DNA of 64,000 nucleotides from contig OZ026531.1 in NCBI GenBank assembly GCA_964019695.1, positions 5,279,701-5,343,700 of the forward strand. Reading direction: 5' to 3'. The DNA is from Loripinus fragilis (lineage: Eukaryota; Mollusca; Bivalvia; Lucinida; Lucinidae). Below the pieces are notes generated by a model that searched no databases, was not told the origin of the DNA, and saw only the letters and a program-made list of their open reading frames with translations. Made by a program: the position numbers and the translations under genes. Positions within the stretch are counted from its first letter, which is position 1. Every line of letters begins with the position of its first letter. Positions 11,141 to 22,784 of the stretch are shown one piece after another.

Positions 11141-14100
11141 AGCTTACTGCTAAGCCTACTGAGGTGCCTTACTGGATTGCTCAGTCTAGTGAGGTGCCCT
11201 AGTGGGATGCCTTACTGGTTTGCTAAGCCTACTTAGGTGCCCTAGTGAGATGCCTTACTGGTTTGCTAAGCCTACTGAGGTGCCGTAGTATGATGCCTTA
11301 CTGGTTTGCTAGGTCTACTGAGGTGCCCTGATGAGATGCCTTACTAGTTTGTAAGGTCTACAGAGGTGCCCTAGTGGGATGCCTTACTGGTTTGCTAAGC
11401 CTACTGAGGTGCCCTGATGAGATGCCTTTCTGGTTTGCTAAGCCTACTGAGATGCCGTAGTATGATGCCTGACTGGTTTGCTAAGCCTACTGAGGTGCCC
11501 TGATGAGATGCCTTACTAGTTTGCTGAGCCTACTGAGGTACCCTGATGAGATGCCTTACTTGTTTGCTAAGCCTACTGAGGTACCCTGATGAGATACCTT
11601 ACTGGTTTGCTAAAACCTACTGAGGTGCCCTGATGAGATGCCTTACTGCTTTGTTAAGCCTACTGAGGTGCCCTGATGAGATGCCTTACTGCTTTGTTAA
11701 GCCTACTGAGGTGCCCTGATGAGATGCCTTACTGCTTTGTTAAGCCTACTGAGGTGCCCTGATGAGATGCCTTACTGCTTTGTTAAGCCTACTGAGGTGT
11801 CCTAGTGGGATGCCTTACTGGTTTGTTGAGTCTACAGAGGTGCCCTAGTGGGATGCCTTACTAATTTGTTAAGCCTACTGAGGTGCCCTGATGAGATGCC
11901 TTACTGGTTTGCCAAGCCTACTGAGGTACCCTAGTGGGATGCCTTACTGCTTTGTTAAGCCTACTGAGGTACCCTGATGAGATGCCTTACTGCTTTGTTA
12001 AGCCTACTGAGGTGCCCTGATGAGATGACTTACTGCTTTGTTAAGCCTACTGAGGTGCCCTGATGAGATGCCTTACTGCTTTGTTAAGCCTACTGAGGTG
12101 CCTTGATGAGATGCCTTACTGCTTTGTTAAGCCTACTGAGGGGCCCTGATGAGATGCCTTACTGCTTTGTTAAGCCTACTGAGGTGCCCTAGTGGTATGC
12201 CTAACTGGTTTGTTGAGTCTACAGAGGTGCCCTTGTGGGATGCCTTACTGGTTTGTTAAGCCTACTGAGGTGCCCTGATGAGATGCCTTACTGGTTTCTT
12301 AAGCCTACTGAGGTACCCTAGTGGGATGCCTTACTGCTTTGTTAAGCCTACTGATGTGCCCTAGTGGGATGCCTTACTGGTTTGTTGAGTCTACATAGGT
12401 GCCCTGATGAGATGCCTTACTGGTTTGTTGAGTCTACAGAGGTGCCCTGATGAGATGCCTTACTGGTTTGTTAAGCCTACTGAGGTGCCCTGATGAGATG
12501 CCTTACTGGTTTGTTGAGTCTACTGAGGTGCCCTGATGAGATGCCTTACTGATTTGTTCAGCCTACTGAGATGCCCTGATGAGATGCCTTACTGGATTGC
12601 TAAGCCTACTGAGGTGCCCTAGTGGGATGCCTTACTGGTTTGCTAAGCCTACTGAGGTGCCCTGATGTGATGCCTTACTGGTTTGCTAAGCCTACTGAGG
12701 TGCCCTGATGTGATGCCTTACTGGTTTGCTAAGTCTACGGAGGTACTCTAGTGGGATGCCTTACTGGTTTGCTAAGCCTACTGAGGTACCCTGATGAGAT
12801 GCCTTACTGGTTTGCTAAGCCTACTGAGGTGATCTAGTGGGATACCTTACTGCATTGCTAAGCCTACTGAGGTGCTCTAGTGGGATGCCTTACTGCTTTG
12901 CTAAGCCTACCGAGGTGCCCTAGTGGGATGCCTTACTGGTGAGGTGCTATAGTGGGATGCCTTACTGGTTTGCTAAGCCTACTGAGGTGCCCTAGTTAGA
13001 TGCCTTACTGCTTTGCTAAGCCTACTGAGGTACCCTGATGAGATGCCTTACTGCTTTGCTAGGCCTACTGAGGTGCCCTAGTGAGATGCCTTACTGCTTT
13101 GCTAAGCCTACTGAGGTGCCCTAGTGGGATACCCTACTGCATTGCTAAGCCCACTAAGGTGCTCTAGTGGGATGCCTTACTGCTTTGCTAAGCCTACCGA
13201 GGTGTCCTAGTAGGATGCCCTACTGGTTTGCTAAGCTTACTGAGGTGCCCTAGTGAGATGCCTTACTGCTTTGCTAAGCCTACTGAGGTGCCCTGATGAG
13301 ATGCCTTACTGGTTTGCTAAGTCTACTGAGGTGCTCTAGTGGGATGCCTTACTGGTTTGCTAAGCCTACTGAGGTACCCTGATGAGATGCCTAACTGGTT
13401 TGCTAAGCCAACTGAGGTGCCCTAGTGGGATACCTTACTGCATTGCTAAGCCTACTGAGGTGCTCTAGTAGGATGCCTTACTACTTTGCTAAGCCTACCG
13501 AGTTGTCCTAGTGGGATGCCTTACTGGTTTGCTAAGCCTACTGAGGTGCCCTAGTGGGATGCCTTACTGGTTTGCTAAGCCTACTGAGGTGCCCTGATGA
13601 GATGCCTTTCTGGTTTGCTAAGCCTACTGAGATGCTATAGTGGGATGCCTTACTGGTTTGCTAAGCCTACTGAGGTGCCCTGATGAGATGCCTTACTAGT
13701 TTGCTGAGCTTACTGAGGTACCCTGATGAGATGCCTTACTTGTTTGCTAAGCCTACTGAGGTACCCTGATGAGATACCTTACTGGTTTGCTAAAACCTAC
13801 TGAGGTGCCCTGATGAGATGCCTTACTGCTTTGTTAAGCCTACTGAGGTGCCCTAGTGGTATGCCTTACTGGTTTGTTGAGTCTACAGAGGTGCCCTTGT
13901 GGGATGCCTTACTGGTTTGTTAAGCCTACTGAGGTGCCCTGATGAGATGCCTTACTGGTTTGCTAAGCCTACTGAGGTACCCTAGTGGGATGCCTTACTG
14001 CTTTGTTAAGCCTACTGATGTGCCCTAGTGGGATGCCTTACTGGTTTGTTGAGTCTACATAGGTGCCCTGATGAGATGCCTTACTGGTTTGTTGAGTCTA

Positions 14101-14810
14101 CAGAGGTGCCCTGATGAGATGCCTTACTGGTTTGTTAAGCCTACTGAGGTGCCCTAGTGAGATGCCTTACTGCTTTGTTAAGCCTACTGAGGTGCCCTGA
14201 TGAGATGCCTTACTGGTTTGTTGAGTCTACAGAGGTGCCCTGATGAGATGCCTTACTGGTTTGTTCAGCCTACTGAGGTGCCCTAGTGAGATGCCTTACT
14301 GCTTTGTTAAGCCTACTGAGGTGCTCTAGTGGGATGCCTTACTGGTTTGTTGAGTCTACAGAGGTGCCCTGATGAGATGCCTTACTGATTTGTTAAGCCT
14401 ACTGAGATGCCCTGATGAGATGCCTTACTGGATTGCTAAGCCTACTGAGGTGCCCTAGTGGGATGCCTTACTGGTTTGCTAAGCCTACTGAGGTGCCCTG
14501 ATGTGATGCCTTACTGGTTTGCTAAGTCTACGGAGGTGCTCTAGTGGGATGCCTTACTGGTTTGCTAAGCCTACCGAGGTGTCCTAGTGGGATGCCTTAC
14601 TGGTTTGCTAAGCCTACTGAGGTGTCCAAGTGGGATGCCTTACTGGTTTGCTAAGCCTACTGAGGTGCTCTAGTGGGATGCCTTACTGGTTTGCTAAGCC
14701 TACTGAGGTGCTATAGTGGGATGCCTTACTGGTTTGCTAAGCCTACTGAGGTGCCCTAGTGAGATGCCTAACTGGTTTGCTAAGCCTACTAAGATGCCTA
14801 ACTGGTTTCT
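11135..14810. repeat. 3.7-kb minisatellite of a 43-bp unit with higher-order structure
   Basis: About 85 tandem monomers of the form 'gatgccttactggtttgcta' + 'agcctactgaggtgccctga' + 'tga'. Variant monomers recur in order: 'ccttactagtttgctgag' at 11511 and 13691, and 'taaaacctac' at 11611 and 13791 (both 2180 bp apart), which shows a second-level repeat. It lies wholly in the intron between exons 3 and 4. No open frame of note and no RNA gene. Confidence 0.95.
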
Positions 14811-14886
14811 CAGTATCACGCCATCGTCAGTTTATCATTGCTACACATAAGTAGAATACTGTTGATAAATAACAGAACAAGTCAGG

Positions 14887-15117
14887 TACTATCCTGCCAG
14901 CAAAGAGTGACAATGATGTCATGTTTTGTTTATAAAGCTACCAGGGACTTATAATCGATAGATCACTTGTGTATTAATCCCACCCTCAGGATAGGATAAA
15001 TACACAAGTGGTCTGTGGACTTGCGCTAGCTCAAGTAGAATGTACAAGTTATTTTTTACTCAGCAATAATGTTAACAAAATCTTACGTCACTGTCACTCT
15101 TGGTTGGCACGACAGTA
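14887..15117. mobile_element. TACTGTC-type MITE, copy 3
   Basis: The same ends and central hairpin ('gatcacttgtgtattaatcc' mirrored) as 247-464. It sits just outside the right end of the 43-bp minisatellite. Confidence 0.8.
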
Positions 15118-15383
15118 CTCAGTTGAACTCAACATATACTGGTATTAATGAAACATATATAGCCCAGCTACAACTCATTCAAATTTGAATATTAACCCTG
15201 TTTTGTGTCTCAAGCCCTTAGTGCTAAGCCCACTGAGGTGGCCTAATGGGATGCCTTGCTGGTTTCCCAGTATCATGTCATCGTCGGTTTGTCATTGATA
15301 GGTATAAGGTTTAAATAACAAAACAAGTACAACATAATTCATACAGGTATTCATGTTACATAAAGGCCTTGCAACAAAACAAT

Positions 15384-15485
15384 AATTTTCTTATTTCTGA
15401 ATCAAAACATGTTGTGGATACTAAAAAGAACCATCTCGATGAGATGGTTATTTTGAGCACCCAAAACAAAAGTTATAACTGATGG
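15384..15485. repeat. Hairpin repeat ending TTTTGAGCACCC
   Basis: A short palindrome ('gaaccatct cgatg agatggtt') followed by 'ttttgagcacccaaaaca'. Related hairpins occur at 22296-22385 and 30405-30462. Confidence 0.55.
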
Positions 15486-15579
15486 GTAAGAAAATATTTA
15501 CAATTTTACCCTCAAAAATTTTGTTTATCTAAATGTACAAACATAGCCTATTTTTACAACTCTTCCAATTTTCTTACAG

Positions 15580-15624
15580 AGCAACAGCAGCAACAAGAAC
15601 CAGTCACCACAGAACAACAGGAAG
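15580..15624 (+). CDS. Exon 4 of the E/Q-rich gene
   Basis: This 45-nt exon follows a good pyrimidine-rich acceptor ('ccaattttcttacag') and ends 'GAAG|gttagt'. Phase 1-1 translation gives QQQQQEPVTTEQQE between split codons. It is glutamine-rich and matches the composition of the other exons in the series. Confidence 0.72.
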
Positions 15625-15909
15625 GTTAGTATCTTAGTTTTTCTTTATAAAAAAATCAATTCATTTTGATGAAATACCTAGCTTTGGTAAGAGGCTTTTT
15701 TATGAAAAGATTATTTTTCCTCTTTTTCTCCATTAAACTGTTCTCTGCTGAACCTGCATACATTTAATTGGAAAAAAATGTAGATATGGATCAGCAAAAC
15801 CATCGGCCAGTTAGTCAATACCTACACTGTTTTCCATTTATTCTTTGAATCTATGGTAATAGTGACCATTGTGCAACTGTCTGTCAACTGGCTTCACATG
15901 AACTATAGA

Positions 15910-16343
15910 TACAGTGCAGTCCCTTTATAATGCTATATTTAGGGTCCTTAGGAATGTACTGTTAAATGCAGTTTGTGTCATTAAGGGACAATCTTGCCAG
16001 AGGAATTACAGTAAAACATGTCTTAAGCGGCCACTAAAAAAGAATATAAAAAATTGGTTTTCAAGACCAATTATCACTTAATGCAGGTCAAAAGTATTGT
16101 AGAATGCTCCAAGAGAGCATTCTGCAATACTTTCGGCCTTCATTAAGCTACCGTTTGTCTTTAAGACCTTTGTTTTATCTATTTTTGAGTGGTCGCTTAA
16201 GACAGGTTTTACTGTATAAGAAAGTTTTCCTTTAATTCCTTTGACAGTAAATTCCATGGAAAAAAATTTGGGAGCCAAAACCTGACTGTCTTATGCACCA
16301 ATCCATGTTATAACGAGGTGTGTTATAAAGGGGCTGCACTGTA
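15910..16343. mobile_element. CAGTGCAGTCCC MITE with a nested TACAGTAAAACCTG MITE
   Basis: The outer ends are TACAGTGCAGTCCC and GGGGCTGCACTGTA. Inside, 16017-16216 is a complete second MITE (TTACAGTAAAACATG ... GACAGGTTTTACTGTA) with a central hairpin 'agaatgctcc ... gcattctgcaatactt'. This gives a clear age order: the outer element is older. Confidence 0.82.
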
Positions 16344-16351
16344 ACCTTTTA

Positions 16352-16592
16352 GATGGGCCTCCTCGCGAGAAAACCTGTCTTCGGGGTTTCCGACAAAGCG
16401 AGACTCAAAAAAGTCTCCTCAGCTACAGAGACTAGCTAGAAAATTGAAATTGCGCTCATATCAAGTCTAGATATGATACTTTCCAATAAGGGAATAACAA
16501 AGGTGCTGATCAGACTGCACTCTGCGCAGGCTGATCTGCGCCTTTGTTGTTCGCAAAGCCCTGAAGACAGGTTTTCTGGCGTCAAGGCCCAG
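16352..16592. mobile_element. Family-E MITE
   Basis: 'gggcctcctcgcgagaaaac' ... 'tctggcgtcaaggccc'. It adjoins the nested MITE pair to its left by under 10 bp. Confidence 0.78.
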
Positions 16593-16955
16593 ATATAGCT
16601 TTTATTGAATAGGGAAATGCTTGAAACAAGTGGTTTGAATTTCATCTGCACATTTTCAGAGAAAGGAGGAAAATATTGATCTTGATACACACATAACTTG
16701 AGTAATGTCCATTTGGCTGACACTTTTTTGCTTTTTGCACATTTTATTCACACACTTTTATTGTATTATTTCTTCCAGATCTTTTGTCTCTTTACTGTTT
16801 TGCTTAATTGTATCATGACTTTGCCGCCTTTACTTTGATCTATGCTGTTCATTAATTTCGACAAGACTGGTCAAAGGTGGAGCTTATAATTGACTTGAAT
16901 ATCTGATGAATAAATTAAAAGGTGATTGTTGGATTGGTCGTGATACAAGTATTTT

Positions 16956-17956
16956 ATTGTACAAATACTTGTGAATATACACATATTCCCTCTTGTAGGG
17001 GGAACTCTTATTGTCCCCCGCCTTTTCGAAGAAAAGCGGAGGGACATAGTTTTCGGCATTCCGTCCTTCCGTCCTTCCGTCCGTCCTTCCGTCCTTCCGT
17101 CCTTCCGTCCCCCTAATATAGTAGGTACCTTGTGTGCGCAACTCCTCCTACAGTTTTATGCCGATTCTTTCGAAACTTTACAGATGTTTTAGTCATGGTC
17201 TGAAGATATGCATGTGGTTTGGATATTATCCTGAGATTATTTTTTGTCACTTTTTTCGCAATTTGAACTTAGTCATTTTTAGGCGTTTTTACTATCAAAG
17301 TGAAAAGATAGTGGGTACCTTGTGTGCGCAACTCCTCCTACAGTTTTATATCGATTCTTTTGAAACTTCACAGGTGTTTTGTACATGGTCTGAAGATATG
17401 CATGTGGTTTGGATATATTCCTCAGATTATTTTTTCACACTTTTTCCGCCAGTTGAACTTAGCCATTTTTCTGACATTTTTACTATCAAAGTGAATGGAT
17501 AGTGGGTACCTTGTGTGCGCATCTCCTCCTACAGTTTTATATTGATTCTTTTGAAACTTCACAGGTGTTTTAGACATGGTCTGAAGATATGCATGTGGTT
17601 TGGATATAATCCTCAAATTATTTTTTATCACTTTTTCTGCTATTTTAACTTAGGCATTTTTCTGGCGTTTTTACTGTCAAAGTTAATGGATACTGGGTAC
17701 CTTGTGTGCGCAACTCCTCCTACAGTTTTATGCCGATTCTTTTGAAACTTTACAGATGTTTTTGTCATGATCTGAAGATATGCATGTGGTTTGGATATTA
17801 TCCTGAGATTATTTTTTGTCACTTTTTTTGCAATTTGAACTTAGTCATTTTTAAGTGTACAATAATGGCGGGGGACATAAATTCTCTGAATTTGCTTGTT
17901 CGATTTTTCCCCCTACAAGAGCGAATATTTGTATATACACTCGTAAATTGTACAAT
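16956..17956. mobile_element. 1-kb TIR element with four internal 191-bp tandem repeats
   Basis: The terminal inverted repeats are ~47 bp, beginning 'attgtacaaata' and containing 'ctcttgtaggggg' (mirrored as 'ccccctacaagag' on the right). Next to the left TIR lie 'gtcccccgccttttcg' and a (ccgtcctt)n microsatellite (about 17059-17112). The core is four ~191-bp copies starting 'taccttgtgtgcgcaact' near 17125, 17317, 17508 and 17698. The frames here (17134-17502, 17515-17745 and others) are repeat translations. It has no transposase and is non-autonomous. Confidence 0.85.
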
Positions 17957-18099
17957 AAAGCTTACTTAAATAGTGTCATCTGCTGATAACATTTGCAAAA
18001 TTTTTGGACCCAGATCAGCCTAGACAAAAACGCAAAATTTCAACTGCTCATAAAAACTTAAGTGTTGAAAAATAAAAGATGGTTCTTCCTTTCAAACTC

Positions 18100-18185
18100 T
18101 AAGATTATGTATTTATCCTGCTTATAAATGTTTGAAAATGCCAACATTGTTGGCATTTTAACATTTATGAGCAGGATAAATTTTA
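18100..18185. repeat. Hairpin 'tttatcctgcttataaatg'
   Basis: Inverted repeat: 'atcctgcttataaatg...atgccaac' mirrored around 18143. A half-copy occurs near 44895. Confidence 0.65.
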
Positions 18186-18447
18186 TGCTCAGTTGAGTTG
18201 AGCATGAAAAAAGTTTTATAACACCGTAAAGTTTTATCACCCGGAAGCCTTCATACAAACGCTAATACAGGTGCCATGGGTTGGTCTGATTTTGGTATTT
18301 CTTGATCATACTCACTTTCTTTTTTTCTCTTTATTTGTAAATAATTGGATTATTCCAGATGTGTTTCAAATCATTTTTACATTTCTTATATTTATCTTTA
18401 TATCTTAATATTTTATCTTAATATTCTATCTTGTCTGTGGGAAAACA

Positions 18448-18686
18448 TGAGCCGGGACATGAGATTTCCAACAATGTGGTATGTGCGACCAGCAAAGCCT
18501 CAGATCAGCCTGCGCATACGTGCAGTCTGATCAGAGGTATTGCTAGTCGCTTGAATATTCTATGCGAGTTAAGCTACTGACAGAACATCATTTGGTGTTT
18601 CTAAGTTTAAAAGGAGGCTGCACAGGCTCGTCTGAGTATACACTTGTCAAAATGCCACATTGTTGGAAATCACATGTCACGGCTCA
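18448..18686. mobile_element. Family-D MITE, copy 2
   Basis: 'tgagccgggacatgagattt' ... 'aaatcacatgtcacggctca', with the full interior of the family. Confidence 0.82.
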
Positions 18687-18950
18687 ATTTTTATCTTAAT
18701 ATTTTATCTTGTCAGTCAGAAAACATATTAGCCAGCACACCAGATTTGGTACTTATTGCACATGTGCAAAAGCACCCTTTAATCACCTATGCTGATGCAT
18801 CTAGTAGGGCTGCGGATCTAAATTTTCGTCTGGGCTTTCCTCTACTTCTTTAATTAATGTATGAAAATAAGGAAGACTTATGAAACACTGTGAGTATGTG
18901 CTTCACTGTTTGTCTATATGATAAGTACCAAAATCTAATGTGCTAGCCCA

Positions 18951-19315
18951 TATGGGCCTCGTCGCGACAAAACCGGTCTTCGGGGTTTCCGAAAAAGTGA
19001 GACTCAAACCAGTCTCCTTAGCTACAGTGACTAACTAGAAAATTGAAATTTCGCTTGAAGTAAGTTGAGATATGATACTTTCCAGTAAGCGAATATTAAA
19101 GGTGCTGATTAGTCTGTGTGGATGCGCAGGCTAGTCTGCGCCTTTGTTGGTCGCAAAGCTCAGAAGACAGCATCTGATCAGCGCCTTTGTTATTCACTTA
19201 TTAGAAAGTATAATATTCAAACTTGCTTCATGCAAAATATCAATATTCTAGCTAGTCTCTGTAGCTGAGCAGGTTGGCTTGAGTCTTACTCAGTGGAAAC
19301 TCCCTCGAGGCCCAT
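18951..19315. mobile_element. Family-E MITE, compound copy
   Basis: Starts 'gggcctcgtcgcgacaaaac' and ends 'cctcgaggcccattt'. It is about 365 bp, longer than the usual 235 bp, because a second, inverted partial copy follows the first. It lies about 140 bp upstream of exon 5. Confidence 0.7.
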
Positions 19316-19453
19316 TTGGTAATTCACTGTTAGCAATAGTCATTTCATAATCATAGTATGCACTTTCATAAATTGCATTTTTACCACGCTTACATGATTT
19401 GATGTTCTTTATTAATTTGCACGATGCACCTTTCCTTGTTAACTGCACTGTAG

Positions 19454-19618
19454 GCGAAAAACCACCTGAGCCTGAATCACAAGCTGAACCCGAACCAAAA
19501 TCAGAACCTGAGCCTGAACAACAGGCTCAAGCAGAACCAGAGCCACAGCAAGAACAGCAACAGGAGGAGAAAGTGAAATCACCGGAACCACAACAGGAAA
19601 CTACAGAAGAGAAAAAAG
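19454..19618 (+). CDS. Exon 5 of the E/Q-rich gene (Pro/Glu repeat exon)
   Basis: This is the longest internal exon, 165 nt (55 codons). It follows 'cactgtag' and ends 'AAAAAG|gtttgt'. Phase 1-1 translation starts EKPPEPESQAEPEPKSEPEP and continues through EQQQEE to SPEPQQETTEEKK. The (E/Q)PEP units resemble disordered linker or PEVK-like sequence. That resemblance is compositional and is no proof of homology. Confidence 0.78.
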
Positions 19619-19802
19619 GTTTGTCTTATAGGGACCCTCAACACCGCTAGGAGGTGAGAGGTGGTCTTGGAGGAAGAGAAATCAGACAGGCCTGACTCTC
19701 AGGAGAGGATTAATTCTGGCTTGTATAAAATGAAAATGATTGATATTGTTCTTGAAGATCAAGAGATGCATACAGCAGAGAGAGGAATGAAATTCTATAA
19801 TG

Positions 19803-20010
19803 TGGACCTCGATGCAAGAAAACCTTATTTTGTTGCCATAGAACAACAAACGCTCAGACCAACCTGTGCATCTGCAAAGTCTGATCACTGCCTTTTTTAT
19901 TCGCTGTATGAAAAATTCAATATTCTAGCTAGTCTCTGTAGCTGAGCAGACTGGTTTGAGTCTCATATTGGCGGAAACCTCAAAGACAGGTTTTCCTACA
20001 TACAGGCTGA
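19803..20010. mobile_element. Family-E MITE, diverged
   Basis: Matches the family at 'cctcgatgcaagaaaacct', 'tctagctagtctctgtagct' and 'aaagacaggttttcc'. The two frames across it (plus 19661-19945, minus 19682-19888) are chance. Confidence 0.65.
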
Positions 20011-22140
20011 ATAATTGTGCCTGGTATTTCTGTCGTAAATTGCATTTTCCCTTTTTGTTATCTTTTTACTATGTTTTCTATTTAGATTTGTGTACTTTAA
20101 TTTAATAATTGACACCATAAATATATACTGAAAAAAAACACTCAGAAATTACTGAAACATACACAAATTATAGAATTTCTTGTACGAAGTAAGAATGAGC
20201 CTATAGCAAAAACTTGATAATTGAAGCTCTTATATTATATTAATAAAAGATAGTAGGGAATCAGAACATATGTATTTATGACTGCTTCCAATCAAATTAA
20301 GTTTTGGGTGCTTAACCATTTCCTTTATGAATATTCATGCTAAGCTCCATCCACAATGAATAATCAAACAAATAAACTTGCACGTTTGTACATAGAACAA
20401 AGAGACCTGACACTTTGTTTGCTTCAGACTCATAAATAACAAATCATAGAGGTTAATGCATATGCTAATTTTAATAACAAGACAAAATATTTTCTGAGAA
20501 AATTTTATTATCAAATATTGAACATGAAGTCCCAACGTCAAAAATATCGTTTATATCATTTTTTTTCTTGGGAGTGTATGTCTTAATATTTTTTCGAAAA
20601 GTTTTTTCATGTATGCAAGGCCAATACAGGTACAGACAAAAGTGCATTTTAAAATTAGCATTTTCTTGTGACATATGATATTTTTTTTTACGTTGTGCTA
20701 TAGACGTTGACTAAATGTTAGTTGTTGTTTTTTCTTTGTTTAAGGTATTTCTAGAAACTGAAATGACTAAGAGTCCACCAATCATTGTTAGAGAATGCAT
20801 TTTCAAGAATCAGAACTTATGTTTTACGGATAAAAGCTGAATAAACCAAGTTAACGTAAATTAAGAAACAGCGTAAAATATGGATAATAACCGTTTTTTC
20901 TTAGCCAACACATGTCGCCATTTAGGATGTGCTGTCTACTTTGCTATAGTGCCAAATGACTACAAATTACTTTAACAGCATATGAATTTCAGGCTTTGCA
21001 ATATACACACTATTAGCATGGAAGTGTAACGCTTGACGTTGACAAATGGACGTAAAGTGTAGCTAAGGAGTTCAAAAGGACGTGAACATTGGCAAAATTG
21101 ATTTAAAATATCATACAAAGTGAATAGAGTTGATAAAGAGACGGAGCTTTGCCAAAGCTCATAATATGCTGACGTAAAACTGATGTTAACAAAATTAAAA
21201 GAGGCTTTTCGGTTGCACAATTCACATGTGCCTTATTTGAATGCCCACATGACATCAATGAAATAACAATGAAGCATACTTAAGTGGTTTCTGGTGAATT
21301 TTGCCTATTTCTTGTTCTTGCAAAATTTGATTTTAGGTGTTACATGACGTTTTTATCGCTGACATATGATTCAAATTAGTTCATCGATTCAAATAATCTC
21401 AGTGCATCTTAGTCTTCATTAGTTAAACTTTACATACAGAGAAGACAAGTGGGCATCATATATTAATTTACTACCAAAAAATTGACTTACAGTATGTGTC
21501 AGGTTTCTTTAGTTGTAAAGTATATTAACTAGTTCCGAGTAATAATACATCAAATTAACAAAGAGAAATCTAATTGGATTATGTTGATCATCAAATCACT
21601 AATAATTCAATGTAAAACCGTATGGTTTGACAGTGTTTCTGAAATTTTGAAACAATAAAAGCAAAATATTTCATTACTATAGGTTCTAAAAGAAAATCTC
21701 AAATATGAATGGAATTATAGATTGAAGCTTGTAAAAAACAGGTAGTTTAAATGATTCCTTTGGAAACATCTTACTGTTGCAAAGATTCATGAGTTTGTTG
21801 AACATTTATCAAAATATACACAGTCTGAACTAGATCTTAGAGCCAATGGCTGAACTGGTTCACATACGCAAAAGTGGAGATGTAATGGTTAGTTATAGAT
21901 GTCTTGACTTATGTTACATTCTGCATAATCACATAATTTATTAATAGCTAGGATGGACTTTTCCAGATCTTCAGCTGGAACCTTCTATTTTAGAAATTTA
22001 GCACTCAGAGTTAATCAACTCTTCAATTTATCTGTTAAGACACATTATTTTGACAGGTCTCATGAACTGATATATACAAGAATGTTGTCAGTAATTTATC
22101 AAATTAGCAAAATGAAATCTAATTGGATAATGTTGAGAAA
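20011..22140. other. Intron sequence without recognised features
   Basis: AT-rich intron between exons 5 and 6. I see no clear TIR element, tandem repeat or coding homology. Confidence 0.5.
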
Positions 22141-22176
22141 AATAATGACTGATATTTGATTTTCTATTTCTTGCAG

Positions 22177-22203
22177 AACAAGAACCACAAACAGAAAGCA
22201 TAG
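22177..22203 (+). CDS. Micro-exon 6 of the E/Q-rich gene
   Basis: This 27-nt exon follows 'tttcttgcag' and ends 'ATAG|gtgagt', a strong donor. Phase 1-1 translation gives QEPQTESI between split codons. It is the same size as micro-exon 1, and skipping it would keep the frame. Confidence 0.68.
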   Translation, partial: NKNHKQKA

Positions 22204-22295
22204 GTGAGTCTTTTACACAACACACTATGCCCATATTGCAATAAACTGTGTTAAAAATGCATAATTTAGAACTAATTTACTTATTTCTCTTCCAA

Positions 22296-22385
22296 AACAT
22301 ATGTTGTTGGTGCTCAAAAGAACGGTCTCTGTAAAGAACAGTCTCAGAGACTGTTCTCTTTTGAGCACCCAAAACACATGTTTAA
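22296..22385. repeat. Hairpin repeat with TTTTGAGCACCC end
   Basis: 'gtgctcaaaagaacggtctc' is mirrored by 'gagactgttctcttttgagc'. Same group as 15384-15485 and 30405-30462. Confidence 0.7.
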
Positions 22386-22481
22386 ACCATTGAATAAGAG
22401 AATAATCATACTTTTAGGCTCTTAAAAGACAATCATCAGAGTATGCATAATGATTACAATAAATATGGCACCAATCACAAA

Positions 22482-22718
22482 TGAGCTGTGACATGTGATT
22501 TCCAACAATGTGGTATGTGTGACCAGCAAAACCTCAGATCAGCCTGTACAAGTGCACAGTCTGATTAGAGCCTTTGCTTGCGGCTTGAATATTTTGTGAC
22601 TGTTAAGCTAGACTGAACACTTTTTGGAATTTCTAAGCTTAAAAGGAGGCTGCACAGGCTCCTCTGAGTCTACACTTGTCAAAAGTCCACATTTTTGGAA
22701 ATCACATGTCTTGGCTCA
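22482..22718. mobile_element. Family-D MITE, copy 3
   Basis: 'tgagctgtgacatgtgattt' ... 'cacatgtcttggctca', with the family interior. Confidence 0.8.
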
Positions 22719-22784
22719 AATGGTTTTGCTTCTTTTGGTAATGGGTTTAAGGTACAGTAAGGTTGCCAAATGGTTATTGTTGAC

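Noticed and set aside
16884..17822. Several open frames on both strands around 17 kb
   Set aside because: They come from the ccgtcctt microsatellite and the 191-bp tandem repeats, and recur with the repeat period.
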